This document shows, in pieces, positions 9,452-16,561 of a DNA stretch of 64,000 nucleotides (positions are counted from its first letter, which is position 1; every line of letters starts with the position of its first letter). The position numbers and the translations under genes were made by a program. Under the pieces are notes generated by a model. That model had not been told where the DNA came from and searched no databases. It worked only from the letters and a program-made list of their open reading frames with translations. The stretch comes from Psychromonas sp. CNPT3 (GTDB lineage Bacteria > Pseudomonadota > Gammaproteobacteria > Enterobacterales > Psychromonadaceae): NCBI RefSeq assembly GCF_000153405.2, contig NC_020802.1, positions 329,883 through 393,882 of the forward strand. Reading direction: 5' to 3'.

Positions 9452-10183
9452 ATGTTAGATAATATTGAAGGTCAAAAAATTCCAAATGTTACTTTCCCAA
9501 CGCGCCAAGGTGATGCTTGGGTAAACCTCTCTACCGAGCAACTTTTTGCGGGTAAAACAGTGGTTGTTTTTGCTTTGCCGGGTGCATTTACGCCAACATG
9601 TTCATCTACTCACCTTCCTCGCTATAATGAACTTGCGGGTGTTTTAAAAGAAAATGGCGTTGATGATATTATTTGTTTAGCGGTAAACGATACGTTTGTT
9701 ATGAATGCTTGGCTTGCAGATCAAGAAGCTGCCAACATTACAGTTGTACCCGATGGTAGCGGTGAGTTTACGCAGGGCATGGGTATGCTAGTAGACAAAA
9801 GTGATATTGGTTTTGGTAAGCGTAGCTGGCGTTACAGTATGCTTGTTAAAGATGGCGTGATTGAAAAAATGTTTATTGAGCCAAATCAGCCAGGCGACCC
9901 CTTTGAAGTTTCTGATGCAGATACGATGTTAAATTACATCAACCCGGTTGCTAAAGCGCCGGCAGCTGTGGCTTTATTTACTAAACCGGGTTGTCCTTTC
10001 TGCGCTAAAGCAAAACAAGCCTTACAAGATAAGGGCATTGCTTTTGAAGAGATTGTTTTAGGAACAGATGCAACGAGTGTTAGCTTGAAAGCTATCACCG
10101 GTCAAACTACCGTGCCACAATTATACGTTAATGGTGAGCATGTAGGTGATAGTGAAGCGATTATTGCTTTTGTAAGTAAATAA
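9452..10183 (+). CDS. Peroxiredoxin 5-glutaredoxin fusion (hybrid Prx5/PGdx)
   Basis: A 243-residue cytoplasmic peroxidase that reduces H2O2 and organic peroxides with electrons relayed through its own glutaredoxin domain, like Haemophilus influenzae PGdx. Residues ~1-160 form the Prx5 domain with the peroxidatic Cys in [10 protein letters not shown] (C49). Residues ~170-243 form a glutaredoxin with the CPFC redox pair near 180-183 and the TVPQLYVNG cis-proline segment. The RBS is AAGGA. An OxyR-type site and good promoter lie upstream, implying peroxide induction. A flavin disulfide reductase follows in the same direction, a possible electron donor. Confidence 0.95.
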   Translation: MLDNIEGQKIPNVTFPTRQGDAWVNLSTEQLFAGKTVVVFALPGAFTPTCSSTHLPRYNELAGVLKENGVDDIICLAVNDTFVMNAWLADQEAANITVVPDGSGEFTQGMGMLVDKSDIGFGKRSWRYSMLVKDGVIEKMFIEPNQPGDPFEVSDADTMLNYINPVAKAPAAVALFTKPGCPFCAKAKQALQDKGIAFEEIVLGTDATSVSLKAITGQTTVPQLYVNGEHVGDSEAIIAFVSK

Positions 10184-10196
10184 TTCATTAAAGCTT

Positions 10197-10231
10197 AATA
10201 AGGTGGCAATACTCAAATTGTCACCTTATAG
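10197..10231 (+). terminator. Hairpin after the peroxiredoxin gene
   Basis: AAGGTGGCAAT pairs with ATTGTCACCTT (11 bp including one G-U pair) across a 6-nt loop, shortly after the stop codon. There is no T-run, so it may protect mRNA or terminate only weakly. Confidence 0.45.
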
Positions 10232-10315
10232 CAAAGGAACTAACGAAGTGATCCGTTTTGCTTGTTGAAATTTTTCCTGCGCAATACATGATCATTAAAT
10301 TAATACCTTTGGTAT
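10228..10315 (+). repeat. MITE-like dispersed repeat, family 1, short copy
   Basis: This 88-bp element begins ATAGCAAAGGAACTAA and ends ACCTTTGGTAT, an imperfect terminal inverted repeat. It shares CTTGTTGAAATT and a 23-bp block (22 matches, around TTCCTGCGCAATACATGA) with the longer copy at 62919-63079, in the same order and orientation. It lacks that copy's middle ~70 bp and looks like an internal deletion derivative. Confidence 0.7.
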
Positions 10316-10478
10316 TATTAATTACCTATCTCAAATACATCTATTTGCCATTTAAATAGTCTATCGTCACTTTGCCAAAAATCTCACACTTGTACTTTCT
10401 TTCTCTTTCTCTCAAAGATTGTATACCGATTTATCCGCAGACTGTCCGTAGCTTTAAAATAAAGAAAGTGGAGTTATC

Positions 10479-11930
10479 ATGAAAAAAATTGAAGTAAAAG
10501 TCGTTGTTATTGGTGGTGGAACCGCAGGTCTTGCTGCCTATCGTGCAGCCAAAGAAAAAACAGATTCAGTATTACTTATCGAAGGTGAGCAATTTGGAAC
10601 AACGTGTGCCCGTGTCGGTTGCATGCCAAGTAAATTGTTAATTGCCGCCTCAGAAGCTGCTCATCAAATGCAGCATAGCGCCCCTTTTGGCGTCTTTGTG
10701 GATGGCAAAGTACGCATTGACGGTAAAAAAGTAATGCAACGTATTCGTGATGAACGCGATCGTTTTGTGGGCTTTGTATTAGACGCAGTAGAGGGCATAG
10801 ACAAACAAGATAAACTTTTGGGTAAAGCCACGTTTATCGATGAACATCATTTACAAATTGGCGACCATAGCATCGTTAACGCAGAGCGAATTGTCATAGC
10901 GACGGGATCTCGCCCTAGTTACCCCGCTGTGTGGAATGAATTAGGTGATAAATTAATAATTAATGACGATCTGTTTAATTGGACAGATTTACCGCAGTCG
11001 ATAGCTATTTTTGGGCCCGGCGTTATTGGTCTTGAATTAGGTCAATCATTGCATCGTTTAGGCGTCAAAGTATTTATGTTTGGCATGGGCGGACAAGTCG
11101 GTCCTTTTACCGATAAAGATGTGATGGAATATGCGCGTAAGACATTCTCTGACGAGTTTTTCTTAGATGCTGATGCAACGGTTAAAGAGATGATCCGTAA
11201 AGATGATGCGGTGCAAATTACTTATGTGGATAAGCAAGGCAAAGATCAAATCATTATGGTTGAGCAAGTGCTGGCTGCCACTGGTCGCAGGCCTAATGTG
11301 GATAATTTAGGTTTACAAAATATTAGCATAGAGCTCGATGGTCGCGGCGTGCCGATTGCTGATCCCTTCACAATGCAAACCTCTGTGCCTTCTATCTTTA
11401 TCGCAGGTGATGCGAGTAATCAACTGCCTTTATTACATGAAGCTGCGGACCAAGGTAAAATTGCGGGAAATAACGCAGCGCTTTATCCTAAAATTCGTGT
11501 TGGCTTACGCCGTACATCGATAGCAGCGGTCTTTACTGATCCGCAACTGGCGATGATAGGCTTAAGTCGTAAGCAAGTGATTGCTAAATTAGGGAGTTGC
11601 TCTTGCTTTGAAACGGGCGTTGTCTCTTTTGAAGATCAAGGGCGTAGCCGGGTGATGTTGAAAAATAAAGGCCTATTACATATTTATGCAGAGCATGGAA
11701 CAGGGCGTTTATTAGGGGCTGAAATGATAGGGCCACAAGCTGAGCACTTAGCGCATTTATTGGCTTGGGCACATCAAAATCGGATGACGATTTCACAAAT
11801 GCTGGATATGCCTTTTTACCATCCAGTCATAGAAGAAGGGGTACGTACGGCGCTTCGCGATCTTAATGCGAAGTTGAAACTAGGCTCTGCCATGATCAAC
11901 CAATGTATGGAATGTGGTCCTGGTTGTTAG
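10479..11930 (+). CDS. Dihydrolipoamide dehydrogenase-like flavoprotein disulfide reductase with Cys-rich C-terminus
   Basis: This 483-residue class I pyridine-nucleotide disulfide oxidoreductase has an FAD-binding GGGTAGLAA (~12-20), a redox-active CARVGC pair (C43, C48), an NAD(P) site (GPGVIGLELG ~184), a second FAD motif (IFIAGDA ~309) and the dimerisation-domain catalytic HPVIEE near 447. It is not beside any 2-oxoacid dehydrogenase genes, so it is probably not the Lpd of PDH/OGDH. The protein ends CMECGPGC (C476, C479, C483), a possible extra redox or metal-binding tail. It follows the Prx-Grx gene, as in vibrios as far as I recall. A role as reductase for that peroxidase is inference. 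Confidence 0.85.
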   Translation: MKKIEVKVVVIGGGTAGLAAYRAAKEKTDSVLLIEGEQFGTTCARVGCMPSKLLIAASEAAHQMQHSAPFGVFVDGKVRIDGKKVMQRIRDERDRFVGFVLDAVEGIDKQDKLLGKATFIDEHHLQIGDHSIVNAERIVIATGSRPSYPAVWNELGDKLIINDDLFNWTDLPQSIAIFGPGVIGLELGQSLHRLGVKVFMFGMGGQVGPFTDKDVMEYARKTFSDEFFLDADATVKEMIRKDDAVQITYVDKQGKDQIIMVEQVLAATGRRPNVDNLGLQNISIELDGRGVPIADPFTMQTSVPSIFIAGDASNQLPLLHEAADQGKIAGNNAALYPKIRVGLRRTSIAAVFTDPQLAMIGLSRKQVIAKLGSCSCFETGVVSFEDQGRSRVMLKNKGLLHIYAEHGTGRLLGAEMIGPQAEHLAHLLAWAHQNRMTISQMLDMPFYHPVIEEGVRTALRDLNAKLKLGSAMINQCMECGPGC

Positions 11931-11942
11931 GTTAAATACGCC

Positions 11943-11977
11943 TTTGATTAGCAGATTTTTTTACGCTGTTAATCAAA
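11943..11977. terminator. Hairpin between convergent reductase and ubiA genes
   Basis: TTTGATTAGCAG (11943-11954) pairs with CTGTTAATCAAA (11966-11977), 12 bp with one G-U pair on the + strand. The loop is T-rich and no clear T-run follows on either side. It probably ends transcription from one or both sides. Confidence 0.4.
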
Positions 11978-11994
11978 ATAAAGGTGACAAAAAA

Positions 11995-12861
11995 TTATAA
12001 GTAATTTAAAAATATTGCAATAAAAACAACCGCTCCAATACGATTGTTATCTAAAAAGGCTTTAAAATAAGCCTTTTTATCATTGCCTCTTATATCCCAA
12101 TGTTGTTTTATAAATAATCCCAAAACAATCACCAAACTGCAGAAATAGATAGCATTTAAGTTTTCAATAAAACCCAAACAGACTAAAAGAGCACAGCTAA
12201 TAAGTTGTAAAACGCCAATAATAGTTCGCTCAAAAGGGGAAAATAAAATGGCGCTCGACTTCACCCCTATCTTTAAGTCATCTTCTTTATCGACCATGGC
12301 GTACAACGTGTCATAAGCGATAGTCCAAATAACATTAATAACAAACAACAACCATACAATGCTATCTAAACGCCCTGATTGGGCCGCATAAGCCATGGGA
12401 ATAGACCAACTAAAAGCAAGCCCTAATACAAATTGAGGTAGATGTGTAACGCGCTTACTAAAGGGATATAAACTAGCCAATAATAAACCAACGACAGACA
12501 ATTGAATGGTCAGAGTATTTTGGGTGAGTACTAAAAGGAAAGCACTGAGGGTTAACATAAAAAATAAGAAGAGGGCTTCTTTAGGCGATACTCTACCAGA
12601 TGGTAACGGACGATTTTTAGTGCGCTCAACAAAACCATCTATTTTTCGATCTGCAAAATCATTGATAACACATCCCGTGCTACGCATAAGAAAGACCCCA
12701 CAACTAAATACCAGTAACACGCTTAAATCGGGGATCCCTTCTGCTGCTATCCATAAAGCCCAAAGTGTGGGCCAAAGTAATAGTAGAGATCCAATGGGTT
12801 TGTTTAAGCGCATTAATTCAAGATAAGCTTGACCTTTTTGTCGACACGCTACAGATATCAT
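11995..12861 (-). CDS. ubiA: 4-hydroxybenzoate polyprenyltransferase UbiA
   Basis: A 288-residue integral membrane prenyltransferase that attaches the polyprenyl tail to 4-hydroxybenzoate, the second committed step of ubiquinone synthesis. It has about eight hydrophobic helices and the two Mg-diphosphate motifs of the UbiA family: NDFADRKID near 66 and YDTLYAMVDKEDD near 184. Its start overlaps the end of ubiC by 4 bp, so the pair forms a ubiC-ubiA operon. Confidence 0.96.
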   Translation of the reverse strand: MISVACRQKGQAYLELMRLNKPIGSLLLLWPTLWALWIAAEGIPDLSVLLVFSCGVFLMRSTGCVINDFADRKIDGFVERTKNRPLPSGRVSPKEALFLFFMLTLSAFLLVLTQNTLTIQLSVVGLLLASLYPFSKRVTHLPQFVLGLAFSWSIPMAYAAQSGRLDSIVWLLFVINVIWTIAYDTLYAMVDKEDDLKIGVKSSAILFSPFERTIIGVLQLISCALLVCLGFIENLNAIYFCSLVIVLGLFIKQHWDIRGNDKKAYFKAFLDNNRIGAVVFIAIFLNYL

Positions 12862-13412
12862 TGATAAATTCCAGATGCGGGTAAAAATAATTCACTGACT
12901 AATAAAGGATAACCATTAAGGTAAAACATTGAGCGTCTCGCCCATAAAGAATAATCCGAAGGTTGATCTATTGTTTGAGCAAGTTGGTGCGCCGTTGAGG
13001 GCTGTTTAAACTCGGCAAATTCAAAATCACCACGCGACATGGCCGCGTGTTTAAATAAAATACTTCCTAAGGATAGGGGGCCTATATTAGAAAGGCTTTG
13101 TGACTGTGCATTTAATGTTGAAATTGGGATCTCGGTTTGTGCGAAAATGACAGCTTTATGATCTACATATAAAAAAACGTTACGTATTAGGAGTTTTTTT
13201 TCATTGGCAAAGTAGCCTGATAAATCTATGCTAGGCTTTGTGAGTTCTTGATCTTTAACGCGAACTTCAAATGTTTGTGCACAGGACTCAAGTTTTGTTG
13301 TTAAGGACTTAGGATCGATTAACCAAGAACGAATGTTTAAGGAACAATTTAAGTCTTTTTGTTCTGAAAACCACGCAATTGAGGAGTTAAATACTCTATA
13401 AATATCAACCAT
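12858..13412 (-). CDS. ubiC: Chorismate-pyruvate lyase UbiC
   Basis: A 184-residue cytoplasmic enzyme that splits chorismate into 4-hydroxybenzoate and pyruvate, the first step of ubiquinone synthesis. The family signature near the C-terminus is present: an Arg in WARRSMF, then PLLVSELFLP with the catalytic Glu. Length is close to E. coli UbiC (165). It is divergent from the FliL-like gene across 100 bp and co-transcribed with ubiA. Confidence 0.93.
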   Translation of the reverse strand: MVDIYRVFNSSIAWFSEQKDLNCSLNIRSWLIDPKSLTTKLESCAQTFEVRVKDQELTKPSIDLSGYFANEKKLLIRNVFLYVDHKAVIFAQTEIPISTLNAQSQSLSNIGPLSLGSILFKHAAMSRGDFEFAEFKQPSTAHQLAQTIDQPSDYSLWARRSMFYLNGYPLLVSELFLPASGIYQ

Positions 13413-13512
13413 AAGCGCCTTGAATGCAGTGAAATCTAAATAATCTGATACTATAGCATTTCATTATGTTCAAATATTTTTTTTCTACATTGTTACAGAG
13501 GAAACAACTATT

Positions 13513-13923
13513 GTGAAAAAAATTCTACTTTGTTTATTTTGTTTTTCTCTTTCTCTTTTTAGTCCTGCTATTTTAGCGGACGAGGAAGGTGAAGTGAAAA
13601 ATGATTATCAATATTTTTTACTTGAGCCCGATATTATTACTAATTATATCAAAATAGGAAAACGCATCGGTTTTGTGCGTATTTCGGTTGATTTAATGGT
13701 AAATTCACAAAGTGATTATGAACTTTTAGAACGACATGAGCCACTTATTCGCGATAGGATAATCTCTATTTTTGGTGAGCAAAATGAAGATAAAGTAAAA
13801 TCTATCTCAGAGCGTGAATTGATCCGTAAACACTGCCTAGAAGATGTCAATAACTTGTTATTTGCAGAAACAGGTACAAAACCGATCAAAGAGTTAATAT
13901 TTACTAAGTATTTGTATCAGTAG
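13513..13923 (+). CDS. FliL-like secreted protein
   Basis: A 136-residue protein with a cleavable signal peptide (MKKILLCLFC then a hydrophobic stretch to ~22, with AILA-DE as a likely cleavage site). A mature FliL-type domain follows (YQYFLLEPDIITNYI, then the FVRISVDLMV strand and RHEPLIRDRII helix). FliL is a flagellar stator-associated protein, usually membrane-anchored; this one appears exported and lies beside ubiC rather than in a flagellar operon. The start is GTG with GAGGAAAC upstream. Function in motility is not shown here. Confidence 0.8.
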   Translation: MKKILLCLFCFSLSLFSPAILADEEGEVKNDYQYFLLEPDIITNYIKIGKRIGFVRISVDLMVNSQSDYELLERHEPLIRDRIISIFGEQNEDKVKSISERELIRKHCLEDVNNLLFAETGTKPIKELIFTKYLYQ

Positions 13924-14017
13924 TGATATTTTAGGGTGCTAAGTCAGATATAAAAATATATTTATAGTTATCTCAAAAGAATGCTTGTCGATTGTTTAAG
14001 CAATATTGTGATTTAGA

Positions 14018-14045
14018 TTGTTATTTTGCCTAAAAAGAGTATGAT
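14018..14045 (+). promoter_or_regulatory. Candidate promoter of the rpsP operon
   Basis: TTGTTA (14018-14023), a 16-bp spacer and TATGAT (14040-14045) lie ~75 bp upstream of the rpsP start. The leader contains a 7-bp hairpin (14071-14088: GGTCAGA / TCTGGCC, with one G-U pair). Confidence 0.5.
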
Positions 14046-14121
14046 TTTGCAGCTTTCTACAAAAGCAGGCGGTCAGAGGTTTCTGGCCAAAGACGTTTAA
14101 TAATTTAATATAGAGGACGAT

Positions 14122-14367
14122 ATGGTAACAATTCGTTTAGCTCGTGGTGGCGCAAAAAAACGCCCATTCTACCAAGTGGTAGTAACTGATAGCCGTAACG
14201 CACGTGACGGTCGTTTTATCGAGAAAGTAGGGTTCTTTAACCCAACTGCACAAGGTAAAGCAGAAAAATTACGTTTAGACACAGATCGTATCAACCATTG
14301 GCTTGGTCTTGGTGCACAACTAAGTGATCGCGTATCTAAATTAGTAAAAGACAACGCAGCCGCTTAA
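14122..14367 (+). CDS. rpsP: 30S ribosomal protein S16
   Basis: An 81-residue small-subunit protein needed for 30S assembly. The start [18 protein letters not shown] is diagnostic of bS16, and length matches the family. It is the first gene of the rpsP-rimM-trmD-rplS operon with GAGGA upstream of ATG. Confidence 0.99.
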   Translation: MVTIRLARGGAKKRPFYQVVVTDSRNARDGRFIEKVGFFNPTAQGKAEKLRLDTDRINHWLGLGAQLSDRVSKLVKDNAAA

Positions 14368-14393
14368 TTGCGAGTTGGTTAGGAGAATATTAA

Positions 14394-14921
14394 GTGAGTA
14401 ACGTAGCAGAGCCAATTGTGATTGGAAAATTTGGTGCCGTACATGGTATTAAAGGCTGGTTAAAAATTCACTCCTACACCGATGATGCTGAAAGTATTTT
14501 TCAATATAAGCCATTGTTGATGAAGTATAACGGAGTGATGCAAGAGGTTAATATAACCGATTGGAAAGCACATAGTGGTACTTTTGTAGCAAAAATAAAA
14601 AGTTTTGATGTGCGTGAAGAGTCACAAGCCCTTGTGGGTGTTGAACTTCTTGTAAATATCAATGAACTTCCAGATTTGGAAGATGATTTTTATTGGCGAG
14701 ATTTGATTGGCTGTCAGGTTGAAACTGACAAAGGTTATCATTTAGGTGCAGTCACCGATATGATGGAAACAGGCTCGAAAGATGTGCTTGTGGTTAAAGC
14801 CAATGCAAATGATGCTTTCGGACAAAAACAACGGTTAATTCCGTTTATTAAAGAGCAGGTAGTATTAGACGTTAATATTACAGGCAAACTAATTATAGTT
14901 AATTGGGAACCTGATTTCTGA
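14394..14921 (+). CDS. rimM: 16S rRNA processing protein RimM
   Basis: A 175-residue assembly factor that binds the 30S head via S19 and aids 16S rRNA maturation. The N-terminal RimM domain (IGKFGAVHGIKGWLKIHSYT, ~11-30) is followed by a PRC-barrel domain (DLIGCQV, ~103, to IPFIKEQVVLDVN). The start codon is GTG with AGGAG upstream. It lies 26 bp after rpsP and 17 bp before trmD. Confidence 0.97.
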   Translation: MSNVAEPIVIGKFGAVHGIKGWLKIHSYTDDAESIFQYKPLLMKYNGVMQEVNITDWKAHSGTFVAKIKSFDVREESQALVGVELLVNINELPDLEDDFYWRDLIGCQVETDKGYHLGAVTDMMETGSKDVLVVKANANDAFGQKQRLIPFIKEQVVLDVNITGKLIIVNWEPDF

Positions 14922-14938
14922 CACCCTAGGAGAATGGC

Positions 14939-15688
14939 ATGTGGATTGGGGTTATTAGCCTCTTCCCGGATATGTTCCGGGCCATTAGCGAAAATGGGGT
15001 GACAGGTCGAGCGGTAAAAAATAATTTGCTTCAGATTCAATGTTGGGATCCTCGTGATTTCACTATGGATAAACATAGAACGGTTGATGATCGTCCCTAT
15101 GGTGGTGGGCCCGGTATGTTGATGATGGTGCAACCTTTACGGGATGCTATCAACGCAGCAAAACAGGCTGCCAAAGAAGCAGGTCACGAGGCAAAGGTTA
15201 TTTATCTTTCCCCTCAAGGTCGACGTTTAGACCATTGTGGCGCACAGTCTCTAGCATCAAACAATACAGCGTTGATCCTAGTTGCAGGGCGTTATGAAGG
15301 AATAGATGAGCGCATAATTGAAAGCTTAATCGATGAAGAATGGTCGGTGGGTGATTATGTGTTAAGTGGTGGTGAGCTACCAGCGATGATTTTAATTGAT
15401 GCTTTGGCGCGTTTTGTGCCGGGTGTATTAGGTCATGTGTTGTCGGCAGAGCAAGACTCCTTTGCGGATGGATTGCTTGATTGCCCTCACTATACGCGGC
15501 CCGAAGTGTTAGATGGAAAAACAGTGCCGAGTGTTTTATTAAGTGGTGATCATGAAAAAATTCGCTTATGGCGATTAAAGCAATCATTACAACGCACGTT
15601 ACAAAGACGACCCGATTTATTAAACAACCTAGCTCTGACTGACGAGCAAGCAATATTGCTTGCTGCTCTGCAAAGTGACTCCAACTAA
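14939..15688 (+). CDS. trmD: tRNA (guanine37-N1)-methyltransferase TrmD
   Basis: A 249-residue SPOUT enzyme that methylates G37 of tRNAs reading CNN/CGG-type codons and prevents +1 frameshifting. The trefoil-knot SAM site is visible ([12 protein letters not shown] ~110 and [15 protein letters not shown] ~131-145), as is the N-terminal VISLFPDMF. Length is as in E. coli (255). It is the third gene of the operon. Confidence 0.98.
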   Translation: MWIGVISLFPDMFRAISENGVTGRAVKNNLLQIQCWDPRDFTMDKHRTVDDRPYGGGPGMLMMVQPLRDAINAAKQAAKEAGHEAKVIYLSPQGRRLDHCGAQSLASNNTALILVAGRYEGIDERIIESLIDEEWSVGDYVLSGGELPAMILIDALARFVPGVLGHVLSAEQDSFADGLLDCPHYTRPEVLDGKTVPSVLLSGDHEKIRLWRLKQSLQRTLQRRPDLLNNLALTDEQAILLAALQSDSN

Positions 15689-15730
15689 GCAGCGATGTTA
15701 TTGGCTAACTAGGTAATTAAAGGTATTAAA

Positions 15731-16087
15731 ATGAGCAATATTATACAAGCAATAAATGACGAACAGTTACGTACAGATATCCCTGCGTTTTCGCAAGGTG
15801 ATACAGTTATAGTACGTGTTCGCGTAAAAGAAGGTGAAAAAGAGCGTCTTCAAGCATTTGAAGGTGTTGTTATCGCTAAGCGTAACCGTGGTTTACATTC
15901 AAACTTTACCGTTCGTAAAATGTCGGGCAGTGAAGGTGTTGAACGTGTATTCCAAACACATAGTCCACTTGTAGGAAGCGTTGAAGTTAAACGTCGTGGT
16001 GTGGTTCGCCAAGCTAAACTTTACTACTTACGTGAACTTACTGGTAAAGCAGCTCGTATTAAAGAAAAATTGGGTAAGAAAAAATAA
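15731..16087 (+). CDS. rplS: 50S ribosomal protein L19
   Basis: A 118-residue large-subunit protein at the 30S-50S interface. It contains the bL19 signatures [12 protein letters not shown] and the basic C-terminal [12 protein letters not shown]. It is the last gene of the operon, followed by a strong terminator at 16108-16136. Confidence 0.99.
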   Translation: MSNIIQAINDEQLRTDIPAFSQGDTVIVRVRVKEGEKERLQAFEGVVIAKRNRGLHSNFTVRKMSGSEGVERVFQTHSPLVGSVEVKRRGVVRQAKLYYLRELTGKAARIKEKLGKKK

Positions 16088-16107
16088 TTTTCTTTACTGC
16101 AATGTAG

Positions 16108-16136
16108 AAAAGCTCGCTTCGGCGGGCTTTTTTTTG
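16108..16136 (+). terminator. Terminator of the rpsP-rplS operon
   Basis: AAAGCTCGC pairs with GCGGGCTTT (one G-U pair), capped by a stable TTCG tetraloop and followed by a run of eight T residues. Confidence 0.9.
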
Positions 16137-16152
16137 GATCAAGGTAAATAAT

Positions 16153-16521
16153 ATGCAAAATATAAAACGTTATTTATTACTTATTGCCGGTTTTATTAGC
16201 CTTTTTGTTGGACTTATCGGGATCATTATTCCTTTATTACCTACGACACCTTTTCTCATTTTGGCCTTGGCTTGTTTTTCGCGGAGCTCGTATTATTTTC
16301 AACAATGGTTGTTAAATTTGGCCTATGTAGGGCCCATATTACAAGATTGGCATACGCATCGCTGCATAGAAAAGCCTAAAAAAGATAAAATAATGCTTTT
16401 AACGGTGTTCACCTTTGCACTGTCCATTTATTTTTTATCGGCCGTTCCTGTTTATCAATATTTACTATTAACTATTTTGTTTGTCTTATTATTTTTTATT
16501 CACCGTATCGCTGAAAAATAA
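16153..16521 (+). CDS. YbaN-like DUF454 inner-membrane protein
   Basis: A 122-residue protein with an N-terminal membrane segment, the DUF454 signature LPTTPFLILALACFSRSS (~30-47), then WLLN...GPILQDW (the family's W-x-Q/D-W region) and two C-terminal membrane segments. It resembles E. coli YbaN. Function is unknown. It follows the rplS terminator by less than 20 bp, so it needs its own promoter or read-through. Confidence 0.85.
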   Translation: MQNIKRYLLLIAGFISLFVGLIGIIIPLLPTTPFLILALACFSRSSYYFQQWLLNLAYVGPILQDWHTHRCIEKPKKDKIMLLTVFTFALSIYFLSAVPVYQYLLLTILFVLLFFIHRIAEK

Positions 16522-16561
16522 TACTACACTCCCACTTTGAATGTATTTTATCCTCTCTATT

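Noticed and set aside
10324-10360. Second possible OxyR site upstream of the disulfide reductase gene
   Set aside because: Only about 11 of 16 positions match at the required spacing, little better than expected by chance in AT-rich DNA.
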